From positions 112,958 to 176,957 of the forward strand of contig CAMVAT010000001.1 of NCBI GenBank assembly GCA_947165505.1: a stretch of 64,000 nucleotides of DNA. Direction: 5' to 3'. Below, one piece after another: positions 15,840 to 26,306 of this stretch. Every line of letters starts with the position of its first letter. Positions within the stretch are counted from its first letter, which is position 1. Origin of the DNA: an uncultured Prevotellaceae bacterium (GTDB lineage Bacteria; Bacteroidota; Bacteroidia; Bacteroidales; Bacteroidaceae). Made by a program: the position numbers and the translations under genes. The notes below the pieces were generated by a model, which searched no databases, was not told the DNA's origin, and worked only from the letters and a program-made list of their open reading frames with translations.

Positions 15840-17174
15840 TTAGTAAGCCGACACGCCGTTGCCGCGTGTATGTCCAGCCTTGAGCAAACCGTCGTAGTGA
15901 CGCATCATCAAGTGGTTTTGTATCTGCTGCAGCGTATCGATGACCACGCCCACGAGGATGAGGAGCGAAGTGCCACCGAAGAACTGTGCGAAGCTCTGAT
16001 CCACATTGAAGAGCGACACGATGGCCGGCATGATGGCGATGAAAGCGATGAAGAGCGAACCGGGCAGTGTGATGCGCGACATCACCGTGTCGATGTAGTC
16101 GGCAGTCGGTTTGCCGGGTTTCACACCCGGAATGAATCCGTTGTTGCGCTTCATGTCTTCAGCCATCTGTGTGGGGTTGAGCGTGATAGCCGTATAGAAA
16201 TATGTGAAGGCGATGATGAGAATCGCGAACACGATATTATACGGCAGGCTCGTATGGTCCATCAGCTGGCTGAGGAATCCGGAGCCACCAGCAGAATACT
16301 GCACGATGGCCAGCGGGATGAACATCAAAGCCTGTGCGAAGATGATAGGCATCACGTTGGCAGCGAACAGCTTCAGAGGTATGTACTGACGTGCCCCGCC
16401 GTATGTCTTGTTGCCCTGCACGCGACGTGCGTACTGCACGGGCACCTTGCGCACTGCCTGCACGAGCAGGATAGCAGCGCAGACCACGGCAAAGAGTACG
16501 AGTATCTCGATGATGAACATCACCAGACCTCCGCCCTCGGAGTGCGACACGCGAGCGTTGAACTCCTTGAGGAACGCCTCGGGCAGGCGTGCGATGATAC
16601 CGATCATGATGATGAGCGAGATACCGTTGCCCACGCCCTTGTCGGTGATACGCTCGCCGAGCCACAGGATAAACATACTACCAGCAGCCAAGATGATGGT
16701 GGCGGGCACCATGAAGGTGGTCCAGTCGAGTCCGGCGGCAAGCGCCCCACCCGACTGCATCTTCAGGTTGATGAGGTAAGAGGGAGCCTGGAAGAGCAGG
16801 ATGGCCACCGTAAGGATACGGGTGTACCAGCTGATCTTCTTTCTTCCACTCTCGCCCTCACGCTGCATCTTCTGGAAATAAGGCACAGCGACAGCCAGCA
16901 GCTGCATGACGATAGATGCCGAGATGTACGGCATGATACCCAGTGCGAAGATCGACGCATGGGAGAATGCACCACCGGAGAACATATCGAGAAGGGCCAT
17001 CAGTCCGTTTTCTGTCTGCTCGGTCATAGCCTTCAGTCCGGCATGGTCGATACCCGGCAGTGTGACAAACGAACCGAAACGGTATATCGCGATAAAAAGG
17101 AGGGTGATGAGAATCCGCTGACGCAGATCCTCCACCTTCCAGATGTTCTTCAGTGTCTCAATAAACTTTTTCAT
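15840..17174 (-). CDS. secY: Protein translocase channel subunit SecY
   Basis: 444 aa with about ten transmembrane helices. Pore of the SecYEG inner-membrane channel. Recognisable segments: LPGIDHAGLK after helix 1, the plug-region GGAFSHASIFALGIMPYISA, and the loop RRVQGNKTYGGARQYIPLKL. The ATG lies 4 nt after rplO, so translation is probably coupled. SecE and SecG are not in the window. Confidence 0.98.
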   Translation of the reverse strand: MKKFIETLKNIWKVEDLRQRILITLLFIAIYRFGSFVTLPGIDHAGLKAMTEQTENGLMALLDMFSGGAFSHASIFALGIMPYISASIVMQLLAVAVPYFQKMQREGESGRKKISWYTRILTVAILLFQAPSYLINLKMQSGGALAAGLDWTTFMVPATIILAAGSMFILWLGERITDKGVGNGISLIIMIGIIARLPEAFLKEFNARVSHSEGGGLVMFIIEILVLFAVVCAAILLVQAVRKVPVQYARRVQGNKTYGGARQYIPLKLFAANVMPIIFAQALMFIPLAIVQYSAGGSGFLSQLMDHTSLPYNIVFAILIIAFTYFYTAITLNPTQMAEDMKRNNGFIPGVKPGKPTADYIDTVMSRITLPGSLFIAFIAIMPAIVSLFNVDQSFAQFFGGTSLLILVGVVIDTLQQIQNHLMMRHYDGLLKAGHTRGNGVSAY

Positions 17175-17178
17175 TTAC

Positions 17179-17625
17179 TTAGATTATAGTTGTGATACCA
17201 CCTGCTGCTTTGATCGCCTCTTCAGCGGTCTTAGAAAAGGCATGAGCCTCTACCTCGAGTTTCAGCGTGAGTTCGCCATTGCCGAGAATCTTCACCAGTT
17301 CCTTGCCATTAGTCAGGCCAGCCTCTACGAGTTCGGCGATACCGATTTTGTTGAGGTTTTTGCTCTCAGCGATACGCTGCAGAGTAGAGAGGTTGACTGC
17401 GAAATACTCCTTATGGTTGATGTTTTTGAACCCAGCCTTCGGCACGCGGCGCTGAAGCGGCATCTGACCACCTTCGAAACCAATCTTTCTCTTGTAGCCC
17501 GAACGTGCCTTGGCACCTTTGTGACCACGTGTAGAAGTGCCTCCGAGACCCGAGCCCGGTCCGCGGCCTATGCGGCGGCGAGAGTGGGTAGAGCCCTCAG
17601 CAGGTTTTAAAGTATGTAATTTCAT
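17179..17625 (-). CDS. rplO: 50S ribosomal protein L15
   Basis: 148 aa. Late assembly protein of the large subunit near domain II of 23S rRNA. The glycine-rich N-terminal arm (HTLKPAEGSTHSRRRIGRGP, GSGLGGTSTRGHKG) and the C-terminal globular end (KTAEEAIKAAGG) are typical. Confidence 0.98.
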   Translation of the reverse strand: MKLHTLKPAEGSTHSRRRIGRGPGSGLGGTSTRGHKGAKARSGYKRKIGFEGGQMPLQRRVPKAGFKNINHKEYFAVNLSTLQRIAESKNLNKIGIAELVEAGLTNGKELVKILGNGELTLKLEVEAHAFSKTAEEAIKAAGGITTII

Positions 17626-17658
17626 AATTCCTGTTACAGTTTAATGATAATGATTTAA

Positions 17659-17835
17659 TTATTCTACCACAGTTACCAGATGATGCACCTTGCGCACCAT
17701 GCCCATGAGCGAGGGAGTGTCTTCCACTTCGACGGTCTGTCCTATTTTACGGAGTCCGAGAGCCTTGAGCGTGGCCTTCTGGTCTTTAGGGTAACCGATT
17801 TTGCTCTTAATCTGCTTGATTTTGATAGTTGCCAT
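17659..17835 (-). CDS. rpmD: 50S ribosomal protein L30
   Basis: 58 aa, below the ORF-track cutoff. The minus-strand frame from ATG 17835 reads [20 protein letters not shown], followed by [14 protein letters not shown] and ending HHLVTVVE. Classic short bacterial L30, 12 nt after rpsE. Confidence 0.96.
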   Translation of the reverse strand: MATIKIKQIKSKIGYPKDQKATLKALGLRKIGQTVEVEDTPSLMGMVRKVHHLVTVVE

Positions 17836-17847
17836 GTTTGCGTCTCC

Positions 17848-18360
17848 TTATCCTCTAAATACTTTGTCCATACTGATACCGCGGTCGTGAGCCACAGTAT
17901 ATGCGTCGCGCATCTCAGAGAGAGCCTTGATGGTGGCTTTCACGAGGTTGTGAGGGTTGGAAGAGCCTTTCGACTTGGCGAGCACATCATTGATGCCGGC
18001 GCTCTCGAGCACGGCGCGCATAGCGCCACCAGCCACCATGCCGGTACCGGCAGCGGCGGGTTTGAGGAATACTCGTGCGCCACCGTAGGCCACTTCTTTC
18101 TCGTGAGGTATGGTACCTTTGAGCACCGGCACCTTCACGAGGTTCTTCTTAGCAGCCTCAGTGCCTTTAGCGATGGCAGCTGTCACTTCGCCAGCCTTAC
18201 CGAGGCCCCATCCGATGACACCGTTGCCGTCGCCGACGACCACGATGGCTGCGAATGTGAATGTACGACCACCCTTGGTCACTTTCGTGACACGGTTGAT
18301 GGCCACGAGGCGGTCTTTTAACTCAACGTCACTGTTTATTTTCACTTTATTTGTTGCCAT
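17848..18360 (-). CDS. rpsE: 30S ribosomal protein S5
   Basis: 170 aa. Accuracy-determining protein at the mRNA entrance. The N-terminal dsRNA-binding-like domain ([32 protein letters not shown]) carries the loop where spectinomycin resistance changes occur in other species; it looks wild type here by eye. The C-terminal domain ([19 protein letters not shown]) is complete. Confidence 0.98.
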   Translation of the reverse strand: MATNKVKINSDVELKDRLVAINRVTKVTKGGRTFTFAAIVVVGDGNGVIGWGLGKAGEVTAAIAKGTEAAKKNLVKVPVLKGTIPHEKEVAYGGARVFLKPAAAGTGMVAGGAMRAVLESAGINDVLAKSKGSSNPHNLVKATIKALSEMRDAYTVAHDRGISMDKVFRG

Positions 18361-18366
18361 AATCGC

Positions 18367-18711
18367 TTAGAATTTAAGTCCTCCTTTACGTGCTGCGTCT
18401 GCCAGTTCCTTCACACGGCCATGATAGAGATAGCCGTTGCGGTCGAAGACCACCTGTTCGATGCCCGCCTCGATGGCTTTCTTAGCCACGAGCTCGCCCA
18501 CCTTGGCAGCCTGCTCCTTTTTGGGCATGGCCTCCATGCCGAGCGAAGAAGCAGCGGCGAGGGTATTACCTGTCAAATCGTTAATAATCTGTACGTAAAT
18601 CTGCTTGTTGGAGCGGAACACCGACATGCGGGGGCGCTCAGCCGTGCCGTTTACGCGTTTGCGAATTCTGTATTTGATTTTGATCCGTCTTTCTACTTTC
18701 TTTGTTGTCAT
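18367..18711 (-). CDS. rplR: 50S ribosomal protein L18
   Basis: 114 aa. Binds 5S rRNA with L5 in the central protuberance. Conserved [20 protein letters not shown] and the terminal [19 protein letters not shown]. Six nt to rpsE. Confidence 0.98.
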   Translation of the reverse strand: MTTKKVERRIKIKYRIRKRVNGTAERPRMSVFRSNKQIYVQIINDLTGNTLAAASSLGMEAMPKKEQAAKVGELVAKKAIEAGIEQVVFDRNGYLYHGRVKELADAARKGGLKF

Positions 18712-18729
18712 AGTCGTAAAGAATTAAAG

Positions 18730-19296
18730 TTACTTAGCTGAAGCTGACTTACCAGACTTTCTGCGGATGACTTCGCCCTTGAAGAGCACACCCTTGCCCT
18801 TATAAGGCTCCGGCATACGGAAAGAACGGATTTTAGCACAGATGAGACCGAGCAACTGTTTGTCGCACGACTCGAGGACGATTTGCGGGTTCTGGTTTCT
18901 CTCAGACTTGGTCTCCACTTTCACCTCGGGGGGGAGCTGGAGGAAGATGGGGTGAGTATATCCGAGTGCGAACTCGAGCAGGTTGCCCTGGTTGGACACG
19001 CGGTAACCGACACCGATGAGCTCCATTTCCTTTTTGAATCCCTGGCTCACGCCCACGACCATGTTATTGATGAGTGCGCGGTAGAGTCCGTGGAACGCCT
19101 GTTTCTGTTTGATATTGACGGCGCTCTTCTCATCGATGGTGAATGTGATGTGTCCGTCCTCGATTTTCATGATGATCGACGAGTCCACCTTTTGCGAGAG
19201 TTCTCCCTTGGGTCCTTTGACGGTCACGACGCCGTCTTTCTGTTCTACTGTAACGCCAGCAGGAATCACGATGGGCAATTTACCTATTCTTGACAT
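18730..19296 (-). CDS. rplF: 50S ribosomal protein L6
   Basis: 188 aa. Two repeats of an RRM-like fold near the sarcin-ricin loop. Starts MSRIGKLPIVIPAGVTVEQK; the signature PEPYKGKGVLFKGEVIRRK is near the C-terminus. Slightly longer tail (KSGKSASAK) than E. coli L6. Confidence 0.98.
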   Translation of the reverse strand: MSRIGKLPIVIPAGVTVEQKDGVVTVKGPKGELSQKVDSSIIMKIEDGHITFTIDEKSAVNIKQKQAFHGLYRALINNMVVGVSQGFKKEMELIGVGYRVSNQGNLLEFALGYTHPIFLQLPPEVKVETKSERNQNPQIVLESCDKQLLGLICAKIRSFRMPEPYKGKGVLFKGEVIRRKSGKSASAK

Positions 19297-19315
19297 AGTC
19301 TATTCCTCCATTCGT

Positions 19316-19711
19316 TTAGTAGACATAGCAGAGCACCTCGCCGCCGATACGCAGCTGACTGGCCTCTTTGTCTGTCATTACACCTTGGGATGTAGATAAG
19401 ATAGCGATACCTAATCCGTTAATAACTCTCGGCATGTCTTTGTATCCGGTGTATTTACGCAAACCGGGTTTAGACACTCTGGTCAGTTTTTTGATGGCAT
19501 TGGTCTTTGTGACAGGGTCGTACTTCAAAGCCATTTTGATAGTACCCTGCGGACCGTCCTCAACAAACTTGTAATTGAGGATGTAGCCCTTGTCGAAGAG
19601 GATCTTGGTGATCTCTTTCTTCAAGTTTGAGGCGGGAACCTCTACCACACGGTGATGAGCCATGATGGCGTTTCTGAGCCTCGTCAGATAATCTGCTATT
19701 GGATCTGTCAT
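19316..19711 (-). CDS. rpsH: 30S ribosomal protein S8
   Basis: 131 aa. Binds helix 21 of 16S rRNA; in E. coli it also represses the spc operon. Starts MTDPIADYLTRLRNAIMAHH, ends with GGEVLCYVY; the conserved ISTSQGVMTDKEA-type motif appears as ILSTSQGVMTDKEASQL. A 66-nt gap precedes it after rpsN. Confidence 0.98.
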   Translation of the reverse strand: MTDPIADYLTRLRNAIMAHHRVVEVPASNLKKEITKILFDKGYILNYKFVEDGPQGTIKMALKYDPVTKTNAIKKLTRVSKPGLRKYTGYKDMPRVINGLGIAILSTSQGVMTDKEASQLRIGGEVLCYVY

Positions 19712-19777
19712 AAAAAAAATGTTTAATTAATCGGGACTACCCCGACAATATTAAATAATAAAGAAACTGTTACTTGT

Positions 19778-20080
19778 TTACCAGCTGGCCTTTTTCACGC
19801 CGGGGATGAGGCCTGCCGAAGCCATTTCGCGGAATTGGATACGCGAGATGCCGAACTGGCGGATGTACCCTTTGGGACGGCCGGTGATTTTGCAGCGGTT
19901 GTGCAGACGGATAGGATTCGCGTTGCGGGGGATGCTCTGCAGTTTGCGTGCTGCCTCGTATGCCTCTGCCGGATCATCCGTTGTAGCGATGACTTTCTTC
20001 AGGGCTGCTCTTTTTGCAGCGTAGCGTGCCACCAGACGAGCTCTTTTCACCTCGCGGGCTTTCATTGATTCTTTTGCCAT
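19778..20080 (-). CDS. rpsN: 30S ribosomal protein S14 (zinc-free long form)
   Basis: 100 aa. Head-domain protein of the small subunit. It is the long C-minus form: the zinc-ligand CxxC pairs of the 61-aa form are absent, with [20 protein letters not shown] in the conserved core. The basic N-terminal region ([20 protein letters not shown]) is present. Confidence 0.97.
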   Translation of the reverse strand: MAKESMKAREVKRARLVARYAAKRAALKKVIATTDDPAEAYEAARKLQSIPRNANPIRLHNRCKITGRPKGYIRQFGISRIQFREMASAGLIPGVKKASW

Positions 20081-20085
20081 GTCAG

Positions 20086-20640
20086 TTAATCTTTTTTAGC
20101 GTTCTTAAACGGAAGTCCGAAAGCCTTGAGCAGTGCATATCCCTCTTCGTCGGTCTGAGCCGATGTCACGAAGGTGATGTTCATGCCCTGGATACGGTCT
20201 ATCGCGTCGATATTGATTTCCGGGAAGATGATCTGCTCTTCGATGCCGAGCGTGTAGTTGCCACGTCCGTCGAGCTTGCTCTCGATACCCTTGAAGTCGC
20301 GGATACGGGGCAGAGCGATGCGCACGAGTTTCTCGAGGAACTCATACATGCGCTCTCTGCGCAGGGTCACCATGACACCGATGGGCATCTTCTTACGCAA
20401 CTTGAAGTTGGCGATATCCTTCTTCGAATAGGTGGCCACGGCTTTCTGACCGGTGATGGCAGAGAGCTCGTTGATAGCCACATCGATGATTTTCTTGTCC
20501 TGTGTAGCGTCGCCGAGACCTTGGTTGACGACGATTTTCTTCAGGACAGGAATCTGCATGGCAGAAGAATAGTTGAACTGCTTCATGAGTGCCGGAGCGA
20601 TCTGCTCGGCATAGATTGTCTTTAACTGTGCTGTATTCAT
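20086..20640 (-). CDS. rplE: 50S ribosomal protein L5
   Basis: 184 aa. 5S rRNA binding and P-site tRNA contact. Conserved [20 protein letters not shown] near the start and [11 protein letters not shown] in the middle. Its ATG shares one base with the rplX stop (TAATG), so the two are coupled. Confidence 0.98.
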   Translation of the reverse strand: MNTAQLKTIYAEQIAPALMKQFNYSSAMQIPVLKKIVVNQGLGDATQDKKIIDVAINELSAITGQKAVATYSKKDIANFKLRKKMPIGVMVTLRRERMYEFLEKLVRIALPRIRDFKGIESKLDGRGNYTLGIEEQIIFPEINIDAIDRIQGMNITFVTSAQTDEEGYALLKAFGLPFKNAKKD

Positions 20641-20960
20641 TATTTGATCTCCTCCCCTGATTTTTTAGCGATACGTACTTTCTTTCCGTCAGCGCCGACC
20701 TTCATGCTGATGCGTGTAGCTTTTCCGCTTTTCGGGTCGATGAGGCTCAAATTAGAGACATGAATAGGAGCTTCCACCTTAGTGATGCCACCCTGCGGGT
20801 TTTTGGCAGAGGGTTTAGCGCTCTTTGTGACGATGTTGACGCCTTCGACGATGGCGCGCTGTTTGTCAGCGATGACCTTCAGCACTTTGCCAGTCTTGCC
20901 TTTATCCTCACCGGCGATGACAATCACTGTATCGTTTTTCTTGATATGTAACTTATTCAT
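20640..20960 (-). CDS. rplX: 50S ribosomal protein L24
   Basis: 106 aa. Initiates 50S assembly at the 5' end of 23S rRNA. N-terminal KOW motif ([20 protein letters not shown]) and the conserved [15 protein letters not shown]. Confidence 0.98.
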   Translation of the reverse strand: MNKLHIKKNDTVIVIAGEDKGKTGKVLKVIADKQRAIVEGVNIVTKSAKPSAKNPQGGITKVEAPIHVSNLSLIDPKSGKATRISMKVGADGKKVRIAKKSGEEIK

Positions 20961-20981
20961 TACTGTAATCGTTTATATAAA

Positions 20982-21347
20982 TTAAAGTACCTCGGGTGCG
21001 AGAGACACCACCTTCATGTTGACGGCACGCAGTTCTCTGGCCACGGGTCCGAAGATACGGCTTCCGCGCAGTTCGCCGGCATTATTGAGGAGCACACAGG
21101 CGTTGTCGTCGAAGCGGATATACGAACCGTCGGCGCGACGCACCTCTTTCTTGGTGCGCACGATGAGCGCCTTAGAGACAGTGCCCTTTTTCATGTCGCT
21201 TGAGGGGATGACGTTTTTCACAGCCACCACGATGATGTCGCCCACGCTGGCGTAGCGGCGGCGAGTACCGCCGAGTACTCTGATACAGAGAGCCTCACGA
21301 GCTCCACTGTTATCGCAAACTGTAAGTCTTGATTCTGCCTGTATCAT
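20982..21347 (-). CDS. rplN: 50S ribosomal protein L14
   Basis: 121 aa. Contacts L19 and 16S helix 14 at a subunit bridge. Highly conserved [20 protein letters not shown] at the start and the terminal [20 protein letters not shown]. Confidence 0.98.
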   Translation of the reverse strand: MIQAESRLTVCDNSGAREALCIRVLGGTRRRYASVGDIIVVAVKNVIPSSDMKKGTVSKALIVRTKKEVRRADGSYIRFDDNACVLLNNAGELRGSRIFGPVARELRAVNMKVVSLAPEVL

Positions 21348-21349
21348 AA

Positions 21350-21607
21350 TTACTTCGCTTTTTCAATGATTTGAACTAATCTCCATCTCTTTGTTTTGCT
21401 CAGGGGGCGAGTCTCCATGATGAGTACGGTGTCGCCGATGTTGGCTTCGTTTTTCTCGTCGTGAGCATGGTATTTCTTCGTTTTCTGGACGAACTTACCA
21501 TAAATCGGGTGTTTCTCTTTGAACTTAGCTGCAATAACAATGGTCTTCTCCATTTTGTTGCTGATGACGACACCCTGTCTTGTCTTTCTTAAATTTCTTG
21601 TTTCCAT
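21350..21607 (-). CDS. rpsQ: 30S ribosomal protein S17
   Basis: 85 aa. OB-fold primary binder of the 16S 5' domain. [20 protein letters not shown] and the motif [20 protein letters not shown] are standard. Only 2 nt before rplN. Confidence 0.98.
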   Translation of the reverse strand: METRNLRKTRQGVVISNKMEKTIVIAAKFKEKHPIYGKFVQKTKKYHAHDEKNEANIGDTVLIMETRPLSKTKRWRLVQIIEKAK

Positions 21608-21618
21608 GTAGCCCCTTG

Positions 21619-21813
21619 TTATTTGTTAAGTTCTCTCTGTCGGAGGATGGTCTTCATGCGCGCGATGTCCTTTTTGATGGCTCTGATCTGCATCGGGTTC
21701 TCCAGGGGAGTGATGGCGTGGTTGAGCCTCAGCTGATGAAGTCTAGCCTCTTCGCTTTCCAGTCTCTCCACCAAGTCGTTGGTTTCGAGTTCTCTTATCT
21801 CGTTAATCTTCAT
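21619..21813 (-). CDS. rpmC: 50S ribosomal protein L29
   Basis: 64 aa. Two-helix protein by the exit tunnel, a docking area for trigger factor and SRP with L23. [20 protein letters not shown] and [17 protein letters not shown] match the family. Confidence 0.97.
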   Translation of the reverse strand: MKINEIRELETNDLVERLESEEARLHQLRLNHAITPLENPMQIRAIKKDIARMKTILRQRELNK

Positions 21814-21819
21814 ACTGGT

Positions 21820-22248
21820 TTATGCGTTTTTGTCGTAATCACGACGTACTACAAATTTGGTTTTCACGGGCAGCTTCTGTGCTCCGAGGCGGAGAGCCTC
21901 CTTGGCCACTTCAAAACTGACACCTTCTACTTCGAAGAGGATACGCCCTGGGGTGACGGGTGCGACCCATCCTGCGGGGTCACCCTTACCTTTACCCATA
22001 CGTACGTCGGCAGGTTTGCGAGTGATGGGTTTGTCGGGGAAGATTCTGATCCAGACCTGTCCCTCACGGTTCATGCGTCTGTTGACGGCCACACGGGCAG
22101 CCTCGATCTGTCGTGCGTCAATCCATTTTGCCTCAAGCGTTTTGATGCCGAACGAGCCGAAAGCCAGCTGTGTGCCTCTGTGGGCGTTGCCTTTATTGCC
22201 TCGTCCGTCTTGAGGTCTTCTATATCTTACTCTTTTTGGCTGTAACAT
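21820..22248 (-). CDS. rplP: 50S ribosomal protein L16
   Basis: 142 aa. Next to the A-site tRNA elbow. Starts [20 protein letters not shown] and contains [20 protein letters not shown], the conserved centre with the arginine that is hydroxylated in E. coli (the [11 protein letters not shown] region follows). Confidence 0.98.
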   Translation of the reverse strand: MLQPKRVRYRRPQDGRGNKGNAHRGTQLAFGSFGIKTLEAKWIDARQIEAARVAVNRRMNREGQVWIRIFPDKPITRKPADVRMGKGKGDPAGWVAPVTPGRILFEVEGVSFEVAKEALRLGAQKLPVKTKFVVRRDYDKNA

Positions 22249-22263
22249 GATAGCTTCTTACTT

Positions 22264-22992
22264 TTAACGGTTATTGTTTCTCTTGCGATTTCCCCGGCCA
22301 GAGCGTCCGCCACCATTGCCACGTCCCGACTGTTTCTCCTGTGTGAAGTTGGGCGTGAGATCGACGGCTCCGTAGATTTCGCCGCGGCAGATCCACACTT
22401 TGATACCGAGCAGTCCTACTTTGGTGAGTGCCTCAGCGGGGCAGTAATCGACATCAGCGCGGAAGGTGTGCAGCGGTGTGCGTCCTTCCTTGTACATCTC
22501 GCTGCGTGCGATCTCGGCTCCGTTGAGTCGTCCGGAAATCTGTACTTTGATACCCTCGGCACCGGCGCGCATGGTGTTTTGAATGGCCTGTTTGATAGCG
22601 CGTCTGTAAGCCATCTTGCCTTCCACCTGGCGAGCGATGTTGTTGGCCACGATGGTTGCGTCGAGGTCTGGTCTCTTCACCTCAAAGATATTGACCTGAA
22701 TCTCTTTCTTGAAGACTTTCTTCATCTCCTTCATCAGGTTATCCACCAGTTCGCCGCCCTTGCCGATGACCACGCCGGGTCTGGAGGTGCAGATGGTGAT
22801 GGTGACGAGTTTGAGAGTACGCTCAATGACGATTTTAGAGATATTGGCATTTTCGAGGCGTTTGTTGAGGTACTTACGGATTTTCTGGTCTTCCACCAGA
22901 TTGTCGCCGAAGTTTTTGCCGCCGAACCAGTTTGAATCCCATCCTCTGATGATACCGAGGCGGTTGCTTATTGGATTAACTTTCTGTCCCAT
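22264..22992 (-). CDS. rpsC: 30S ribosomal protein S3
   Basis: 242 aa. Lines the mRNA entrance and has helicase-related roles with S4 and S5. KH domain around residues 40-110, with [18 protein letters not shown]. The C-terminal domain is followed by a Gly/Arg/Asn-rich tail ([20 protein letters not shown]), slightly extended versus E. coli S3. Confidence 0.98.
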   Translation of the reverse strand: MGQKVNPISNRLGIIRGWDSNWFGGKNFGDNLVEDQKIRKYLNKRLENANISKIVIERTLKLVTITICTSRPGVVIGKGGELVDNLMKEMKKVFKKEIQVNIFEVKRPDLDATIVANNIARQVEGKMAYRRAIKQAIQNTMRAGAEGIKVQISGRLNGAEIARSEMYKEGRTPLHTFRADVDYCPAEALTKVGLLGIKVWICRGEIYGAVDLTPNFTQEKQSGRGNGGGRSGRGNRKRNNNR

Positions 22993-23000
22993 TCTGCTAA

Positions 23001-23405
23001 TTATTTTTCGTCATTGTTTCTTGTATCTACGAAGAGTGTCACGTGGTTGCTGCGTTTGCGGATTCTGTATCCGCGTCCCTGCGGTGCGGGGCGCATGCGC
23101 TTCATGGTCACTCCCTCGTCAACGAAGACGGAAGTGATGTAGAGTTCGCCGTCTTCAGCTTTACGCTCATTCTTTGCTTCCCAGTTGGCGATAGCCGAGC
23201 GAAGCAATTTCTCCACGTTTTCGGATGCTGCTTTATTGGAGAATTTGAGCACGCCGAGTGCGCGGTTGACCTCCATGCCGCGAATCATATCGACGACATA
23301 TCGCATTTTCCGGGGTGAAGAGGGACAGCCTTTGAGTTTGGCAAAGTACTGTGTCTTTTTGGCTTCTTTTCTTTTTTCAGCCGCAATTCTTTTTCTTGCT
23401 CCCAT
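23001..23405 (-). CDS. rplV: 50S ribosomal protein L22
   Basis: 134 aa. Its beta-hairpin lines the narrow part of the exit tunnel; the loop reads [20 protein letters not shown], with no obvious macrolide-resistance insertion. The globular core has [20 protein letters not shown]. Confidence 0.98.
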   Translation of the reverse strand: MGARKRIAAEKRKEAKKTQYFAKLKGCPSSPRKMRYVVDMIRGMEVNRALGVLKFSNKAASENVEKLLRSAIANWEAKNERKAEDGELYITSVFVDEGVTMKRMRPAPQGRGYRIRKRSNHVTLFVDTRNNDEK

Positions 23406-23446
23406 TATACTGTTAGATTTTTTTAATTCTGATGGTTGCCCTGTTC

Positions 23447-23713
23447 TTATCGTTTGTTACCGGCATGTCCACCGAACCGGCGTGTGGGTGAGAACTCGCC
23501 GAGTTTGTGTCCTACCATGTTCTCAGTGATATAGACAGGTATAAATTTGTTTCCGTTATGAACTGCAACAGTGTGTCCCACGAAGTCGGGTGAGATCATT
23601 GATGCTCTTGCCCAAGTTTTGACGACAGTTTTCTTGCCGCTTTCATTCATGGCAATGATTTTTTTCTCCAGAGCCACGTTGATGTATGGACCTTTTTTAA
23701 GTGAACGACTCAT
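23447..23713 (-). CDS. rpsS: 30S ribosomal protein S19
   Basis: 88 aa. Head protein that pairs with S13. [20 protein letters not shown] and the C-terminal [19 protein letters not shown] are diagnostic. Forty-one nt before rplV. Confidence 0.98.
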   Translation of the reverse strand: MSRSLKKGPYINVALEKKIIAMNESGKKTVVKTWARASMISPDFVGHTVAVHNGNKFIPVYITENMVGHKLGEFSPTRRFGGHAGNKR

Positions 23714-23735
23714 AATTTGCTCTTGTTAACTTGGT

Positions 23736-24563
23736 TTACTTCTTATTAGCTCTTTCGATGATATACTTGTTAGAATGCTTCTTAGGAGCTCTGGTCTTGA
23801 GTCCCTTAGCATACAAGCCATTGCGTGAGCGCGGATGTCCTCCGGACTGGCGTCCTTCACCACCACCCATCGGGTGATCGTGCGGGTTCATCACCACACC
23901 ACGGTTGTGCGGGCGGCGTCCGAGCCAGCGTGAGCGTCCGGCCTTACCCGACTGCTCGAGCGCATGGTCTGAGTTGCCCACGCTACCCACAGTAGCCTTA
24001 CAAGCAGAGAGGATCTTACGAGTCTCGCCAGAAGGGAGTTTAATCACACAGTAACTGCCTTCACGAGAAGTCAACTGAGCAAAGTTACCAGCCGAACGAA
24101 CGAGCAGAGCACCCTGTCCGGGACGGAGTTCAATGTTGTGAATCACCGTACCCACGGGTATGTTGGCAAGAGGAAGTGCGTTACCCACCTCAGGAGCGGC
24201 ATCGGGTCCTGAGAGGAGCTGCTGTCCGACCTGCAGTCCGTTAGGAGCAATAATGTAACGTTTTTCACCATCAGCATAGAAGAGCAGAGCGATACGAGCC
24301 GAACGGTTAGGATCGTATTCGATAGTCTTCACTACAGCTGGAACACCATCTTTCTCACGTTTAAAGTCGATGAAGCGGTATTTTCTCTTATGACCTCCGC
24401 CAAGGTAGCGGGTGGTCATTTTTCCGGTGTTGTTTCGACCGCCGGTAGAGTATTTACCGAAAACGAGAGACTTCTCTGGTACGGATGCAGTAATATCCTC
24501 GAACGTACCAATAATTTTGTGTCTTTGTCCCGGAGTGACCGGTTTTAATTTACGTACTGCCAT
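23736..24563 (-). CDS. rplB: 50S ribosomal protein L2
   Basis: 275 aa. Helps subunit joining and peptidyl-transferase assembly. The most conserved loop, [20 protein letters not shown], is intact with the histidine implicated in activity. Basic C-terminal tail ([19 protein letters not shown]). Confidence 0.98.
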   Translation of the reverse strand: MAVRKLKPVTPGQRHKIIGTFEDITASVPEKSLVFGKYSTGGRNNTGKMTTRYLGGGHKRKYRFIDFKREKDGVPAVVKTIEYDPNRSARIALLFYADGEKRYIIAPNGLQVGQQLLSGPDAAPEVGNALPLANIPVGTVIHNIELRPGQGALLVRSAGNFAQLTSREGSYCVIKLPSGETRKILSACKATVGSVGNSDHALEQSGKAGRSRWLGRRPHNRGVVMNPHDHPMGGGEGRQSGGHPRSRNGLYAKGLKTRAPKKHSNKYIIERANKK

Positions 24564-24570
24564 TTCTTAT

Positions 24571-24864
24571 TTAAATATTGCTGTAAAAATCAATTGTTTC
24601 TCCCTCTTTGAGGGTGACGATGGCCTTTTTGAAAGCGCTCTTGTGTCCGCGGATGAGTCCGGCCTTGGTGTAGCGCTGCGAGCGTTTGCCCATATAGCGC
24701 ATGGTCCGCACATCGGTCACGGTGACATTGTAGAGGCTCTCGACTTCGCTTTTAATCTGGAGTTTGTTGGCATCGGGGCGAACAATAAATCCGAAGCGGT
24801 TAGGCATCTTTTCTGTTATCTGGGTCATCTTCTCAGTGACCAGGGGTTTGATGATTATTGCCAT
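24571..24864 (-). CDS. rplW: 50S ribosomal protein L23
   Basis: 97 aa. Exit-tunnel rim protein and the main docking site of trigger factor, whose gene (tig) is also in this window. MAIIIKPLVTEKMTQITEKM and the tip GHKSAFKKAIVTLKEGETI fit the family. Confidence 0.98.
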   Translation of the reverse strand: MAIIIKPLVTEKMTQITEKMPNRFGFIVRPDANKLQIKSEVESLYNVTVTDVRTMRYMGKRSQRYTKAGLIRGHKSAFKKAIVTLKEGETIDFYSNI

Positions 24865-24881
24865 GTGTTCAATCTCCTTGC

Positions 24882-25511
24882 TTATTTAGTTAAGATAGCG
24901 TCAATAGCCTCCAGCGATTTCTCAGTCATGACGAGCACGTCTGCGTTCAACACTTTGTAGGCGTTGAGCAGATTTGCCAGCATGACCTCGGTGCGCTGTA
25001 AGTTACGAGCCGACAAATATACGTTTTTCTGAGATTCTGGCAAAAGGAAGAGTTGCTTCTTACCTTCGACTTTCAGATTTTTAATGATTTTTATGAAATC
25101 TTTAGTCTTGGGTGCATCAAGATTGAAATCTTCGACGATGATGATGGCATTTTCCTGAGCCTTGTAAGAGAGTGCGCTTTTACGAGCGAGGGCTTTCACC
25201 TTTTTGTTGAGCTTGAAGCGATAGTCGCGGGGTCTGGGACCGAACACGCGGCCGCCGCCACGCAGCAGGGGTGAGTTGATATCGCCATGACGTGCGCCGC
25301 CGCCGCCCTTCTGGCGACCGAGTTTGCGTGTAGAGCCCTGATGCTCGCTACGCTCTTTGGCCTTAGCGGTACCCTGGCGCTGGTTAGCCAGATATTGCTT
25401 CACGTCGAGATACAGCACGTGGTCGTTAGGTTCAATACCGAAGATCTCTTCGTTTAACGTAACCTTTCTTCCGGTCTCCTGACCATTGATATTTAAAACG
25501 TTAATTTCCAT
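24882..25511 (-). CDS. rplD: 50S ribosomal protein L4
   Basis: 209 aa from ATG 25511 ([20 protein letters not shown]). The ORF's longer start reads into rplC and is rejected because this ATG overlaps the rplC stop by one base (TAATG). The extended loop reaching the exit tunnel is [20 protein letters not shown]. In E. coli L4 represses the S10 operon through its leader; the leader hairpin before rplC here is worth comparing. Confidence 0.97.
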   Translation of the reverse strand: MEINVLNINGQETGRKVTLNEEIFGIEPNDHVLYLDVKQYLANQRQGTAKAKERSEHQGSTRKLGRQKGGGGARHGDINSPLLRGGGRVFGPRPRDYRFKLNKKVKALARKSALSYKAQENAIIIVEDFNLDAPKTKDFIKIIKNLKVEGKKQLFLLPESQKNVYLSARNLQRTEVMLANLLNAYKVLNADVLVMTEKSLEAIDAILTK

Positions 25512-26125
25512 TATTTCTGAATTAAGACGGTTGAACCTTTGCACCCGGCGATAGACCCCTTCACGAGGATGAGGTTGTGCTCGGGTATGACTTTTAACAC
25601 TCTCAGATTCTGGGTCGTGACGCGGTCGCCACCCATGTGGCCGCCCATGCGGAGGCCTTTGAACACTTTAGCGGGATACGAGCAGGCGCCGATTGATCCC
25701 GGTTTGCGTGCGCGGTCGTCCTGTCCGTGCGTTGACTGTCCTACGCCACCGAATCCGTGACGCTTCATGACTCCCTGGAATCCTTTACCTTTCGAGGTGC
25801 CTACGACATCAACGAAGGCCTCTCCGTTGAAGATGTCAACTGTGATGACATCGCCGAGGTTGTGTTCCTCTTCGAATTTAAACTCGGCCAAATGCTTTTT
25901 GGGTGTTGTCCCGGCCTTTTTGTAGATGCCCAGCATGGCTTTGGTGGTGTTTTTCTCCTTAGCCTCGCCGAACGCCAACTGGAGGGCCTTGTAACCGTCT
26001 TTCTCGACGGTTTTTACTTGTGTGACAACACAAGGACCAGCTTCGATGACAGTGCACGGCACATTTTTACCGTCGGCACTGAAAACGGATGTCATTCCGA
26101 TTTTCTTTCCAATTAATCCTGGCAT
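25511..26125 (-). CDS. rplC: 50S ribosomal protein L3
   Basis: 204 aa, first gene of the S10-type operon after the gap that follows rpsJ. Starts [20 protein letters not shown]. The long finger reaching the peptidyl-transferase centre includes [20 protein letters not shown]. It has its own promoter 180 nt upstream. Confidence 0.98.
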   Translation of the reverse strand: MPGLIGKKIGMTSVFSADGKNVPCTVIEAGPCVVTQVKTVEKDGYKALQLAFGEAKEKNTTKAMLGIYKKAGTTPKKHLAEFKFEEEHNLGDVITVDIFNGEAFVDVVGTSKGKGFQGVMKRHGFGGVGQSTHGQDDRARKPGSIGACSYPAKVFKGLRMGGHMGGDRVTTQNLRVLKVIPEHNLILVKGSIAGCKGSTVLIQK

Positions 26126-26163
26126 TTCAGTTAAAAATTAAAATAAAAGTTTGAATATATTTT

Positions 26164-26220
26164 GTTTCTTTTTAAGTGCTACCTTTGCCGTTTGGGCCAC
26201 AACCACACTTAAAAAGAAAC
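26164..26220 (-). promoter_or_regulatory. Leader hairpin before rplC
   Basis: GTTTCTTTTTAAGTG (26164-26178) and CACTTAAAAAGAAAC (26206-26220) are perfect 15-bp inverted arms with a 27-nt loop, inside the transcribed leader about 40-95 nt before the rplC start. It could be a ribosomal-protein autoregulation site (L4 or L3) or an attenuator; which is not known from sequence. Confidence 0.7.
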
Positions 26221-26306
26221 GTCCACTTCTTCACTGTTGAAGGTAAGTCGCTCTTTATCAAGGTATTGTTAGCCTATAGCCAGCGCAATACGCACTTTAG
26301 CGGGTG

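Noticed and set aside
15870-17189. 439-aa plus-strand ORF over secY
   Set aside because: Antisense shadow; composition (many His, Arg, Glu) and lack of any family motif, while the minus strand encodes a complete SecY.
26179-26205. Plus-strand TACCTTTG promoter in the rplC leader loop
   Set aside because: The -33 spacing is wrong and no plus-strand gene follows.
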